Positions 7,558 through 16,218 of a DNA stretch of 64,000 bases are shown here, one piece after another. This DNA is from Gibbsiella quercinecans (GTDB taxonomy: Bacteria; Pseudomonadota; Gammaproteobacteria; Enterobacterales; Enterobacteriaceae). Each line of letters starts with the position of its first letter. Position 1 is the stretch's first letter. The notes under the pieces were generated by a model. That model searched no databases. It was not told where the DNA came from and saw nothing but the letters and a program-made list of their open reading frames with translations. Made by a program: the position numbers and the translations under genes. Location of the stretch: contig NZ_CP014136.1 of the NCBI RefSeq assembly GCF_002291425.1, positions 5,408,925 through 5,472,924 of the forward strand, in the 5' to 3' direction.

Positions 7558-8727
7558 ATGTCAGAAAACAACGTATTAAACGCCAAACGCAGACAACTAT
7601 TAAAACTTTCAGGCGCACTGATGGGCGGTGTCGCACTGGCAGGATTGCAGCGCAAGGCGCTGGCCGCCGCCCCCAGCGGCGTCAGCAATTTCCAACCCCC
7701 GACGGCAGAGCACCCAATCCGCATAAACTTCAATGAGAACCCGCTGGGTATGTCACCCAAGGCGCAGGCCGCTGCGCGTGAGGCGGTGAGTAAAGCCAAT
7801 CGTTATGCCAAAGAAGAGATTATCGCCCTGCGCAGCAAGTTGGCCAGCCAGTATCAGGTGCCGGAAACCGCTATTCTGCTCACCGCCGGCTCTTCCGAAG
7901 GCATTCGCGCCGCGGTGGAGGCCTATGCCACGCTGGATACCCAGTTGGTGATCCCCGAACTGACCTATGGCGATGGCGAACACTTCGCCAAAATCGCCGG
8001 CATGAAAATTACCAAGGTGCCGATGCTCGACGGCTGGCAGTTCAATATCGAGGGCCTGAAAAATGCCGTGGCAAGCTACGCCGGCCCGTCGCTGGTGTAT
8101 TTGGTGAACCCCAACAACCCCACGTCAACCATTACGCCGGCGGATCTGATCGAGCCGTGGATCGCCAGCAAACCGGCCAACACACTGTTTATCGTCGACG
8201 AAGCCTACGCCGAATTTGTTAACGATCGCCGCTTCCGCTCCGTCGGCCCGTTAATCCATAACGGCGCCGATAATGTCATTCTGTTGAAAACATTTTCGAA
8301 AATCTTTGCCATGGCGGGGATGCGGGTTGGCTATGCGGTTGCCCAACCGGCGCTCATCGCGCGGCTTGGCAACCATGTCGCCGGTGAGAAAATAAACTTC
8401 TGCGGGGTGGATGCGGCGCTGGCGTCACTGGACGATCACGCTTTTATCGCTTACAGCAAAAAGAGCAACGACACCGCGCGGCAAATCCTGCTGCAGGCGC
8501 TGGATCAGTTGGCGATCCCTTACCTGCCTTCAGAGGGAAACTTTGTTTTTCATCAGCTCAACGTGCCGCTGAAAGATTACCAACAGCAGATGAAAAGCGC
8601 CGGCATCCTGGTTGGCAGGGCGTTTCCGCCGGCCGATAACTGGTGCCGCGTCTCACTCGGCACCCCGGAAGAGATGGCGTTCGTGGCGAAAACCATGCAC
8701 CAATTCCGCGGCAAAGGCTGGGTATAA
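7558..8727 (+). CDS. Tat-exported PLP-dependent aminotransferase (HisC-like fold)
   Basis: A 389-residue class I/II aminotransferase related to histidinol-phosphate aminotransferases. The N-terminus is a twin-arginine signal: KRRQLLK at residues 14-20, a hydrophobic stretch (SGALMGGVALAGL) and an ALAAAP cleavage region. The catalytic core is intact: FNENPLG, the cofactor loop TAGSSEG, NPNNPT, DEAYAEF, the PLP lysine in TFSKIFAMAGMRVGY, and the substrate arginine region NWCRVSLGTPEEM. ATG 7558 follows AAGGAGAAAG. Tat transports folded proteins, so the cofactor would be loaded in the cytoplasm and the enzyme would work in the periplasm. It diverges from a Fur-boxed TonB receptor. Substrate unknown. 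Confidence 0.8.
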   Translation: MSENNVLNAKRRQLLKLSGALMGGVALAGLQRKALAAAPSGVSNFQPPTAEHPIRINFNENPLGMSPKAQAAAREAVSKANRYAKEEIIALRSKLASQYQVPETAILLTAGSSEGIRAAVEAYATLDTQLVIPELTYGDGEHFAKIAGMKITKVPMLDGWQFNIEGLKNAVASYAGPSLVYLVNPNNPTSTITPADLIEPWIASKPANTLFIVDEAYAEFVNDRRFRSVGPLIHNGADNVILLKTFSKIFAMAGMRVGYAVAQPALIARLGNHVAGEKINFCGVDAALASLDDHAFIAYSKKSNDTARQILLQALDQLAIPYLPSEGNFVFHQLNVPLKDYQQQMKSAGILVGRAFPPADNWCRVSLGTPEEMAFVAKTMHQFRGKGWV

Positions 8728-8756
8728 CGCACCGGGGCCCACGCGGGCCCTACTTT

Positions 8757-9278
8757 TCATGCCGTCAACAAACCGAGCAGCGCGCCCCCGGCCAGCACCC
8801 ACAGCGGGTGAATGCGTTTGCTCATGCCGAACCCCGTGGCGAACAGGATCAACACCGCCAGCCGCCAATTGGTAGCCGAGGCTTCAGCAATCAGAAGCCC
8901 GCTGGCCGCCACCAGGCCAACGGTCACCGGCACCAGCCCAGCCTGCACAATGCGCCGCCACGGTTTATCTTTGAAACGCTTCCAGGCGTTCATCACCAGC
9001 AGCGTCACCACCGACGAAGGGCCGAACTTGGCCACGGATGACACCAACAGCCCGGCCCAGCCTGCGACATGCCAACCGATCAAAGGCACCACCATCATAT
9101 TCGGCCCCGGTGCCGCCTGCGCCATGGCAAACAGCGCGCTGAATTCCTGGGCGCTCATCCAGTGATGCACTTCGACGACCTGGCGCTGCATTTCCGGCAG
9201 GATCGACACACCGCCGCCAAAGGCCATCAGCGAAAGCTCGGTGAAGATCAGCGCCAGCGAGATCAATACCCCCGTCAT
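8757..9278 (-). CDS. Chromate transporter family, short-chain C-terminal-type subunit
   Basis: A 173-residue membrane protein of the CHR family. The N-terminus has the family hallmark FGGGVSILPEM, followed by AQAAPGPNM and several hydrophobic helices. It starts at ATG 9278, overlapping the stop of the upstream CHR gene by four bases, with GGAAG eight bases upstream. A start at 9293 is also possible. Long ChrA proteins fuse two such halves; here they are separate, as in short-chain CHR pairs. Family members transport chromate or sulfate by proton exchange, but housekeeping roles are poorly known. Confidence 0.75.
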   Translation of the reverse strand: MTGVLISLALIFTELSLMAFGGGVSILPEMQRQVVEVHHWMSAQEFSALFAMAQAAPGPNMMVVPLIGWHVAGWAGLLVSSVAKFGPSSVVTLLVMNAWKRFKDKPWRRIVQAGLVPVTVGLVAASGLLIAEASATNWRLAVLILFATGFGMSKRIHPLWVLAGGALLGLLTA

Positions 9279-9844
9279 TGGCGGATCTTCCATGTCAGCA
9301 AAATACTGAGCGGCGCCAACACCAACATGGTTGGCAACAAGGGCAAACGCAGCCAGGCGATAGCGATCAAGCATGTGGCAACAAGGGTTAACGACAACCA
9401 TTTACCGCGCAGCGGCAGCAGCATTTTTAAGGCGGTAGACAACAGTAACCCTGCGGCGGCGGCAGCCAGGCCGGCAAACACGTGCTGCACATGAGGATCA
9501 TTCTGATAGCGGGCGTACACCACCCCCAGCCCGATCACGATGGCGGTCGGCGCGCAGATCAACCCCAGCAGAGCACACAGCGCCCCGCGTAGCCCACGAA
9601 ACTCCATCCCCACGGCAACGGAAAGGTTGATGATATTGCCGCCGGGCAAAAACTGGCACAGGCCCAACAGCTCGGTGAATTGCTCGCCACTCAACCAACG
9701 GCGTTCTTCCACCAACATATTACGCGCCAACGGCAACACGCCGCCAAAACCGATCAACCCCAGCATTAGAAATCCGGTAAACAGCTGGGTTGCGGTAGGC
9801 GGCGCACTGAGTTGTTCTGCGCCAAGGGTTTTCGTTTCTGGCAT
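9275..9844 (-). CDS. Chromate transporter family, short-chain N-terminal-type subunit
   Basis: A 189-residue CHR-family membrane protein. FGGVLPLARNMLVEERRW, followed by GLCQFLPGGNIINLSV, matches the CHR domain signature and differs from its partner (GG at the PGP position). ATG 9844 is preceded by AAGGGGA, better than the in-frame start at 9883. It is the first gene of a two-gene operon, overlapping the next by ATGA. The two products probably form an antiparallel heterodimer equal to one long ChrA. Chromate resistance cannot be assumed. Confidence 0.75.
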   Translation of the reverse strand: MPETKTLGAEQLSAPPTATQLFTGFLMLGLIGFGGVLPLARNMLVEERRWLSGEQFTELLGLCQFLPGGNIINLSVAVGMEFRGLRGALCALLGLICAPTAIVIGLGVVYARYQNDPHVQHVFAGLAAAAAGLLLSTALKMLLPLRGKWLSLTLVATCLIAIAWLRLPLLPTMLVLAPLSILLTWKIRQ

Positions 9845-9959
9845 GGCGTTCCCCTTCTGGTGTTTATCATCGTCTATTGCCACGTATCAGGCAGTAGCGC
9901 ACAAAAGCGCGTGGCGCTATGTAGCTATAGCGCACTGAATTTAACACGACTGTAAACTA

Positions 9960-10225
9960 GGCTGTGTCCCGCAATAGTGCGTGAGTGCCGCTGGTGGTCA
10001 TTGGGCTGCGCGTCAAGGCGCAAGCCGTGCGGTTTGGCGGGCCCAAATAAACGGCGAGCAACGCAGGAGCGCGGCCCAATGGCCCCAGCCCGGAGGGTCG
10101 TGCCCCCAAAGCCCGTCCTCTGCGTTATCGGGCTTGAACATAGGCCCACTATGCCCTGCGCCCGAAGCCTTGATGACGGGCTTTGGACGCAACGACGGCA
10201 CCACGACCTATTACGGGACACAGCC
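9960..10225. mobile_element. 266-bp MITE-like element flanked by TA
   Basis: The ends are inverted repeats: GGCTGTGTCCCG at 9960-9971 and its complement at 10214-10225, with imperfect pairing for a further 15-20 bp (AATAG, CGTG, GTGCCG shared). TA dinucleotides flank both sides (9958-9959, 10226-10227), the target duplication of IS630/mariner-type transposition. The interior is GC-rich and carries no recognisable gene; short open frames on both strands look random. The element fills most of the gap between the CHR and MocR genes. Confidence 0.6.
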
Positions 10226-10260
10226 TATATTTGCGGATATATCCTGCGCGCGCCACGGCC

Positions 10261-11556
10261 TTAATTCACCTGCACATTGGCCTGCATGGCGGCGCAAAGA
10301 TCTTGCGCCAGCGTGGTTAACTGTTCCTCGGCCACATTCGCCAGGCTAATGCGCAGCGCCGGGCCGCTTTTCAGCCGGAACGGTTCGCCGCTTTGCACCA
10401 GCCAGCCACGCTGCGCCATCAGTTGGCAGGCGGCCGTTTCCGAGCTCACCGGCAGCCAAAGATACAGCCCTTCCCCCGGCGGCAAAGAGATGCCGGCCAA
10501 CTGCTGCAGTTTTTCTACCAGTAACTGCCGCCGCTGGCGATAGACCTGCCGCGCCTGCGCCAGCACCTCGCCCGCTCCGGCCCAGAGGGTTGCCGTCGCC
10601 TGCTGCAAAATATGGCTGACCCAGCGCTCGCGGATAGATTGATCGGCGCGCATCGCCTGCAACACTGCGGGCTTGCCGCAGGCCAGCGCAATGCGCAAAT
10701 CCGGCCCCAGGAATTTACTGACCGACAGCACATACAGGCCGTGTGTACCGTCAAACGGCAGGTGCAGCGGCTGGCTGGACAGTGGGCCCCAGAAATCGTC
10801 GGCGATCGCCAGGCAATCCGGATTTTGGCGCAAGAACACACGCCAGCGCTGCGCCCGTTCGGCGCTCAATGCCAACCCGGTCGGGTTTTGCGCGCGTGGG
10901 GTAAGGATCACCGCGCAGCCCCGCTCGCTATGGCTCTCCGGCAGGCAACATCCCTGTTCGTCGAGCGGCAGCGGCAACGCCTTCAGGCGCAGATGACGCA
11001 GCAGGGTGAGCAGCGGTGGCCAGCAGGGATCTTCCACCCAGATGGCGGAACCGGGCACCGCATGGCAGCGCAACGCCTTTTCAATGGCGTCCAGCGCGCC
11101 GGAAAACACCGCCAGGCCATCGGCCGCCACGCCCTGCCCAGCCAGCCATTCACTCCCCAGCGTACACAGCGCCGGCAAATCTTCGCTAACGTCATAACCG
11201 CTATGCTGTGGGAAAATATCTGCGGCGGTGAACGCCAGGCGCGGCAGCAGCGCCGCATCCAGCTTGCCGCTGGCGAGATCCCGCATGCCCGGTGGAACCG
11301 GCAAAGGGCTGCGCGCTACCGGCGCCAATGGTTGTAACACCACCGTCCCGGCGCGGCCGCGGGTAGCCACCAGCCCGGCATTACGCAGCTTGCCGTACGC
11401 GCTGGCCACCGTATTGGGGTTAACGCCCAGCGCCTGCGCCATTTTCCGCACCGGATCCAACACCTCGCCCGGCTTCAATTCACCGGCTTTAATCTGTGCG
11501 CTGATATGCTCGGCTATCTGGACAGCGCTGCCGCCTTTTGCATAAAATGAATTCAT
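10261..11556 (-). CDS. MocR-family (GntR/aminotransferase) regulator, PtsJ/PdxR-like
   Basis: A 431-residue MocR protein. The N-terminal winged helix (about residues 10-75) contains VNPNTVASAYGKLRNAGLV. The C-terminal fold-type-I aminotransferase domain keeps the PLP lysine (SVSKFLGPDLR), ADDFWGP, and NPTG in RAQNPTGLAL. ATG 11556 is chosen because the winged helix begins right after it; an in-frame extension to 11754 would overlap the divergent kinase gene. MocR proteins sense PLP. This one is divergent from a PdxK-like kinase, as Salmonella PtsJ is linked to pdxK, so it probably adjusts B6 salvage. Confidence 0.8.
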   Translation of the reverse strand: MNSFYAKGGSAVQIAEHISAQIKAGELKPGEVLDPVRKMAQALGVNPNTVASAYGKLRNAGLVATRGRAGTVVLQPLAPVARSPLPVPPGMRDLASGKLDAALLPRLAFTAADIFPQHSGYDVSEDLPALCTLGSEWLAGQGVAADGLAVFSGALDAIEKALRCHAVPGSAIWVEDPCWPPLLTLLRHLRLKALPLPLDEQGCCLPESHSERGCAVILTPRAQNPTGLALSAERAQRWRVFLRQNPDCLAIADDFWGPLSSQPLHLPFDGTHGLYVLSVSKFLGPDLRIALACGKPAVLQAMRADQSIRERWVSHILQQATATLWAGAGEVLAQARQVYRQRRQLLVEKLQQLAGISLPPGEGLYLWLPVSSETAACQLMAQRGWLVQSGEPFRLKSGPALRISLANVAEEQLTTLAQDLCAAMQANVQVN

Positions 11557-11704
11557 ACATATCCATTTTTGTACTAGTTCAAATAAGCATAGCAGCCTCT
11601 CGCCGCTCAAATAAAGCTGGCGAGATAAAAAGATGATCGGCCTAACATTTATCATGTTTTCCGCCCAGGCCGTCGGGGCTGACCGCCATAACTGAGGAAA
11701 CACC

Positions 11705-12544
11705 ATGCAACAGAACCCCACGCTGCGCCCGCCGCTGATTGACGTTATCACCATCCAATCGCAGGTGGTTTATGGCAGCGTTGGTAACGGTATTGCCTAT
11801 CGCGCCCTGCTCAAAAAAGGCCTGGAAGCCTTGCAGGTGCCCAGCGTGTTGTTTGGTTGCCCACCTTACTACGGCGCCCCCAGCGGCGGTGTGATCCCCG
11901 ACGATTGGTTCAGCGGTTTTCTGGAAGATTTACTTACCCGTGGGGTCGTCCAACGGGCGCGCGCCATCGTTATCGGTTATCTGGGGAACGTTTCGCAGTG
12001 CCATATCCTGGCCAATTGGCTACCGCGCGTTCGCAGCGTTAACCCGGCAATTCAGATCTATATCGATCCGGTAATGGGCGATTACGGTGAAGGGATCTAC
12101 GTGGATGAACGTATCGTAAACTGCTACCGCTCCCCTTTTCTGCAGCTCGCCAACGGCCTGACGCCGAACGGCTTTGAACTTGAGCAACTGTGCGGCCGCA
12201 AGCTAAACAGCCAGGAACAAACCCTGCAGGCCGCGCAGGAATTGCTGAGCGGCAAAACGGAATGGGTGCTGGTGACCAGCGCGCCGGGCATCGCGAAAAG
12301 CGCTGATGAAGTGGGCCTGCTGCTTGTCAGCCATAACGATGTGCAAAGTTTCTGCCATCCTAAACGCCAATCGGCGGTCAAAGGCACCGGCGATCTGTTC
12401 ACCGCGTTGCTGATTAGCTATCTCCTGAACGGTAACAGCCTGCGGGAAGCCATATTGGCGGCCAGCAGTGAAGTTTGCGAGGTTTTAACTGAAGCCGAAC
12501 GTTACGGCTGGGAAGAGATCGGCAGCCTGCGCGCCCTCGGCTGA
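11705..12544 (+). CDS. pdxK: PdxK-like pyridoxal/pyridoxine kinase
   Basis: A 279-residue ribokinase-fold kinase that phosphorylates B6 vitamers. Motifs resemble PdxK more than PdxY: IQSQVVYGSVGN near residue 18, GGVIPDDWFSGFL near residue 60, YIDPVMGDYGEGIY near residue 118, NGFELEQL, and the catalytic KGTGDLFTALL near residue 222. The N-terminus is shorter than in E. coli PdxK. It diverges from a MocR regulator across 148 bp. A chromosomal pdxY paralogue elsewhere is expected, so assignment to PdxK or a third kinase needs a tree. Confidence 0.75.
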   Translation: MQQNPTLRPPLIDVITIQSQVVYGSVGNGIAYRALLKKGLEALQVPSVLFGCPPYYGAPSGGVIPDDWFSGFLEDLLTRGVVQRARAIVIGYLGNVSQCHILANWLPRVRSVNPAIQIYIDPVMGDYGEGIYVDERIVNCYRSPFLQLANGLTPNGFELEQLCGRKLNSQEQTLQAAQELLSGKTEWVLVTSAPGIAKSADEVGLLLVSHNDVQSFCHPKRQSAVKGTGDLFTALLISYLLNGNSLREAILAASSEVCEVLTEAERYGWEEIGSLRALG

Positions 12545-12552
12545 GGCGCAGT

Positions 12553-13269
12553 TCAGCGCCGTTTCCTTTTATTAAAATCCAGTTCCAGCGCAAACACCGC
12601 GCTTTGCAGTTTGCGCTCCATCGCCAGGCTTTGATTAACGAAACGCCAGGACAAACGCCAGAAACAATGCTCACGGTTGTCGTCGTCAAGTTCGCAATCT
12701 TCACTGACGCCGACCAATTCCATGTTGACGGTAAAACTGCCGTACTCTTCCAGATCCAGCTTCGCTTTTTTTAACTGCAGCCCGCTAGCTATACAGGCGG
12801 GGAGCACACCATCAATACGCAAGCCAACGCCGCCGGCGGACAGATTATGGATGGGGAACACGTAGCGCCGGCCGCCATGCTCGGCATGGCATAAAAAACC
12901 GCGCCAGGACGGGGTGATGATACGGAACTGGCGCCGGCGTTGAATGTAAAACAGTGCTTTCGGCAATTGAGCCATATAAGCAGATTGCTGCGAGAACTGA
13001 ACCGGCTCCACCTGTTGGACGGAAAATTCGATCTTGGCATCGTGGCTTTCGATCTCGAATTTCAACGGCTCCCCCGGGGGGCGGTTCATCTGATCCTGAT
13101 CACAACAAAATACGATATTATCGGCCCCGACGCTTAGGAGCCTGGCGTGAAATCTTCGTTGCTCGTTTGTTATACGCATTGATATGCGTTGTTTATGGAT
13201 TTCACGTAAAATTGCGAGCACTTCAAAACGATCTTCCTTGATAAACAATCCGTTATCGATATGCTCCAT
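12553..13269 (-). CDS. ycgR: Flagellar brake protein YcgR
   Basis: A 238-residue c-di-GMP effector. The N-terminal YcgR domain (about residues 8-110) precedes a PilZ domain with both c-di-GMP-binding motifs: RRRQFRI (RxxxR) near residue 111 and NLSAGGVGL (N/DxSxxG) near residue 142. When bound to c-di-GMP, YcgR contacts the flagellar motor and slows swimming. The start at 13269 is preceded by GGGAGAA. In E. coli it is a sigma-28 gene; I could not find a convincing sigma-28 promoter here. It converges on the PdxK-like gene with only 8 bp between the stops. Confidence 0.85.
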   Translation of the reverse strand: MEHIDNGLFIKEDRFEVLAILREIHKQRISMRITNEQRRFHARLLSVGADNIVFCCDQDQMNRPPGEPLKFEIESHDAKIEFSVQQVEPVQFSQQSAYMAQLPKALFYIQRRRQFRIITPSWRGFLCHAEHGGRRYVFPIHNLSAGGVGLRIDGVLPACIASGLQLKKAKLDLEEYGSFTVNMELVGVSEDCELDDDNREHCFWRLSWRFVNQSLAMERKLQSAVFALELDFNKRKRR

Positions 13270-13342
13270 TCATTTCTCCCAGAGAATCCATTATCAGACT
13301 TACAATATCTTGACAGTATAATCACTGGGAATAATTTGGAAA

Positions 13343-14125
13343 TCAATTTTGCCAGCGTTGCCACGCTTGGGTTAACAAACGCACAAAACGTGCCGCCCAG
13401 GCCTGCTGGCCGGCGCTATTGGCCAGCAGATCCTGGCGGATCTCAACCCCCACATACGGCAACTGACGGCCGCTGGCATGCACCGGCAGCGTATAATCCG
13501 TGGCGTCCGTCATCGCATAAGGCTCATTAAGCCCAACCTGCAGGTCCCCTTCCTCACGCAACAACTCGGCCAGCAATAACGCGAATTCAGGCTGGCGGTT
13601 GAACAGCAGCCCCACCTGCCATGGGCGCGATACCCCCTTAAACACCGGCGTAAAACTATGCATGGCAATGATCACCGTTGGCCGTTGCCGCAGTTGCCGG
13701 GTGGTTAACACCTCGTCGATCATGCGGTGATACGGCTGGAAGATCTCTTGCTCACGCGCCAACGCCTGGGCAGCACCGATGTCAACGTTGCCGGGGATCG
13801 GCGTCAGTTCAGAAAGCGTGGGAATTGAGCTGGCAATACCGGGAGTGCGGTTGCAATCAATCACCAGGCGGGAATAGTGCTGATGGATCAGGGTGGCATC
13901 CAGCTCCTGGCTGAGGCGGCGTGAAACGGCCAAAGCCCCGATATCCCAGCCGATATGCCGGTCAATTTCGCCCGGCGGCAGGCCAAGATCGCCCAGGCAA
14001 GCAGGGATGGCCTGCCCGGCGTGATCGCACAACAAAAGAAAGGGTGACTCGCCCTGCGGCGTTTCAATGACGGCAGGGGCAAGATCCGCCGGCGACAGCA
14101 GCGGCGGGACGAACGGTGTGGACAT
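13343..14125 (-). CDS. N-formylglutamate amidohydrolase family protein
   Basis: A 260-residue protein of the FGase (HutG-like) family, Zn-dependent amidohydrolases. Recognisable segments are LLCDHAGQAIP near residue 31, DRHIGWDIGA near residue 55, SRLVIDCNR near residue 85, MHSFTPVFKG near residue 154, and YVGVEIRQDL near residue 225, together supplying the usual His/Asp/Glu ligands. True HutG sits with other histidine-utilisation genes. No hut genes are adjacent here, so the substrate may be another N-acylated amino acid. It is a single gene upstream of ycgR on the same strand. Confidence 0.75.
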   Translation of the reverse strand: MSTPFVPPLLSPADLAPAVIETPQGESPFLLLCDHAGQAIPACLGDLGLPPGEIDRHIGWDIGALAVSRRLSQELDATLIHQHYSRLVIDCNRTPGIASSIPTLSELTPIPGNVDIGAAQALAREQEIFQPYHRMIDEVLTTRQLRQRPTVIIAMHSFTPVFKGVSRPWQVGLLFNRQPEFALLLAELLREEGDLQVGLNEPYAMTDATDYTLPVHASGRQLPYVGVEIRQDLLANSAGQQAWAARFVRLLTQAWQRWQN

Positions 14126-14242
14126 ATCATAACTCCAGCAGAAAAACGTTATCTTAACGTTTCCCCCGCGCCGGGCCTACGCCCTTGTTTAGATCAAAGC
14201 GGCATAGCTTGTGCCTATCCACACCGTGGCGCAGCAATGCGC

Positions 14243-15946
14243 CTATTGCTGATGCACCGCAATATAACGCTGATAACGCCCCGGTTTCAGGCGCGAGACA
14301 TCAACCAGAACCAACCCGTCAATGCAGTTATTAAACGCCGGATCGGTACCGAAATCGATAAACTGCACCCCGCCCGGCTCGCACAGCTCGGTGTACTGTT
14401 TATACAGCGTCGGGATCGAACAGCCGATATTGTTCAGCAGGCTTTTCAACCGCACCAGATCTTCCTGATAGTTATCGCCGGCAAACTGCGCCAACACCTG
14501 CGGCAACGAGGCAGGATAAGGCTGGCGAGACTGCGCCAGTGAATGATCCGGCGCAAAATAGAGCCGGTAAAACGCGATCAGCAGATCGCGCGCCGCCACC
14601 GGCATCGTGCCGGACATCGACACCGGTCCAAAGAGATAGCGGTATTGGGGGTACTTCGCCAGATAAGCGCCGATCCCCAGCCACAGATAGTCCAGCCCCC
14701 GTTTGCCCCAATAGGCCGGTTGAATAAAACTGCGGCCAAGCTCAATCCCCTGTTCCAGAATCGGATTCATATCTTCCCCGTAATGGAACAGGCTATTGCT
14801 GTAAATACCCACCAGGCCTTTTAGCCTGAGTTGCTCGGCCGTGGGGATAAAGCGGTAGGCGCCGACGATCTCCAGTTCGTCTTCATCCCACAGCACCAGG
14901 TGGTAATAGTCGTCGTCAAAATTGTCCAGATCGCGCCGGCGGCCTGAACCTTCCCCCACGGCGCGGAAGGCGATTTCACGCAGGCGGCCAAGCTCACGCA
15001 GAATCGGCGTGCGCGCTTCATCGCGGCGGCGATACAGATAAATGACTTTGCCGTCCGGCGTGGTGCCCAATAGCTCACACGCGGCCAGCGCTTTTTTCAA
15101 CTCGATGCGGTCTTCCTGCAAGGCGATGGGCGCTTCGCTCACGAACAGCCCTGGTTTGCCTTGCCCCAGGCGGTATACGTGGCGGCGGAAACGTTCAGCC
15201 AACGCCTTGGCGCTGGTGTGGCCGTCATACCAGTTGGTAAAGGCAATGCGCCCGCCGATACGGAACTTGATTTCCCCTCCCTGCTGCTGAAACATCTCTC
15301 GCACCAGCAACAGGGTGGAAAGCGGCCGGTAAAGCATGGAAACGCAATAGAACAGGCCGCTGTTGCGCGCCGCGATATGCACCGGCACGATCGGCGCGCG
15401 GGCTTTGGCCGCCAGCCGCAGAAAACCGGTGTGCCAATGCCCATCGCGGATGCCATTCATGCTCATGCGCGAAACCTCCCCGGCGGGGAACAGGATCAGC
15501 GCGCCCTGGGCATTCAACTGCGCTTGCATCGCTTCGATCTGCTGGCGATTGGTCTTGTAGCCGATATTGTCCACCGGCACGAACAGGCTGCGTAGCGGCT
15601 CAATATGATTCAGCATCTGGTTGGCCACCACTTTGACATCCGGCCGAACGGCTGCAACCGCACGCAGCAGCGCCAGCCCGTCAAGCGAACCGATAGGATG
15701 ATTCGCCACCAACACCACGGGCCCTTCGGCGGGGATATTCTCCAGGTCACCTTCGGCCAGCTCGCAGCGGATATTAAAATGGTCCATCACCTGCTCGATC
15801 AGATCCAACCCGCGCAAATACGGGTAATCCGCAGCAAATTGTTTGAATTCTTTTTCGAAGAGGAGCGCTTTTAGCAGGCGGCGCTGCCAAGGGGGAGTCT
15901 TGCGGTCTGGGAAGGCATCGTGCAGCAAGGTGTCCAAGTTAAACAT
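14243..15946 (-). CDS. olsF: Bifunctional ornithine lipid synthase OlsF
   Basis: A 567-residue two-domain acyltransferase. The N-terminal half is a PlsC-like O-acyltransferase with NHPIGSLDG (NHxxxxD) near residue 80 and a FPAGEVSRM block near residue 153. The C-terminal half (from about residue 290) is a GNAT/hemolysin-type N-acyltransferase with YSNSLFHYG and YWGKRGLDYLWLGIGAYL. This order, N-terminal OlsA-like and C-terminal OlsB-like activity, is that of OlsF, first described in Serratia proteamaculans. It makes ornithine lipid, a phosphorus-free membrane lipid, from ornithine and acyl donors. AGGAG precedes the start. A Pho box lies 58 bp upstream. Confidence 0.85.
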   Translation of the reverse strand: MFNLDTLLHDAFPDRKTPPWQRRLLKALLFEKEFKQFAADYPYLRGLDLIEQVMDHFNIRCELAEGDLENIPAEGPVVLVANHPIGSLDGLALLRAVAAVRPDVKVVANQMLNHIEPLRSLFVPVDNIGYKTNRQQIEAMQAQLNAQGALILFPAGEVSRMSMNGIRDGHWHTGFLRLAAKARAPIVPVHIAARNSGLFYCVSMLYRPLSTLLLVREMFQQQGGEIKFRIGGRIAFTNWYDGHTSAKALAERFRRHVYRLGQGKPGLFVSEAPIALQEDRIELKKALAACELLGTTPDGKVIYLYRRRDEARTPILRELGRLREIAFRAVGEGSGRRRDLDNFDDDYYHLVLWDEDELEIVGAYRFIPTAEQLRLKGLVGIYSNSLFHYGEDMNPILEQGIELGRSFIQPAYWGKRGLDYLWLGIGAYLAKYPQYRYLFGPVSMSGTMPVAARDLLIAFYRLYFAPDHSLAQSRQPYPASLPQVLAQFAGDNYQEDLVRLKSLLNNIGCSIPTLYKQYTELCEPGGVQFIDFGTDPAFNNCIDGLVLVDVSRLKPGRYQRYIAVHQQ

Positions 15947-16003
15947 CGGTGTTATCTCCTGGCCTAGTCGCTTGCAAACTTAGGCTAGCGCCATGACCTT
16001 AAC

Positions 16004-16021
16004 ATGTCATATTAATGACAG
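16004..16021 (-). promoter_or_regulatory. Pho box (PhoB-binding site) upstream of olsF
   Basis: On the minus strand the sequence reads CTGTCAT-TAAT-ATGACAT: a perfect first 7-mer, a 4-bp AT spacer and a second 7-mer matching 5 of 7. This is the PhoB direct-repeat layout, oriented toward olsF. It fits known phosphate-limitation induction of ornithine lipids. Confidence 0.7.
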
Positions 16022-16218
16022 AAAAATGAAATCCCTCCATTCAGGTATAGCAAAATATTACAAAATTTCGCCATGACTATGGCCTGTGGCAGTGGCGGCG
16101 CCAGACGGTGCGCACGCACAGGCATCGCCGCACCGCAAAAAATCCATGTCCGGAAGCCGCCATCACCGGATGCCAATGCATGTGATAATCTGTTCATCAA
16201 CATAACGGAGTGACCAGG

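Noticed and set aside
9925..10264. Overlapping open frames on both strands between chrA-like and MocR genes
   Set aside because: They lie inside the MITE-like inverted-repeat element, have GC-driven openness and Arg/Pro/Cys-rich translations typical of non-coding DNA.
13270..13342. Sigma-28 promoter for ycgR
   Set aside because: A GATAA-like -10 is present but no TAAA-type -35 at the right distance.
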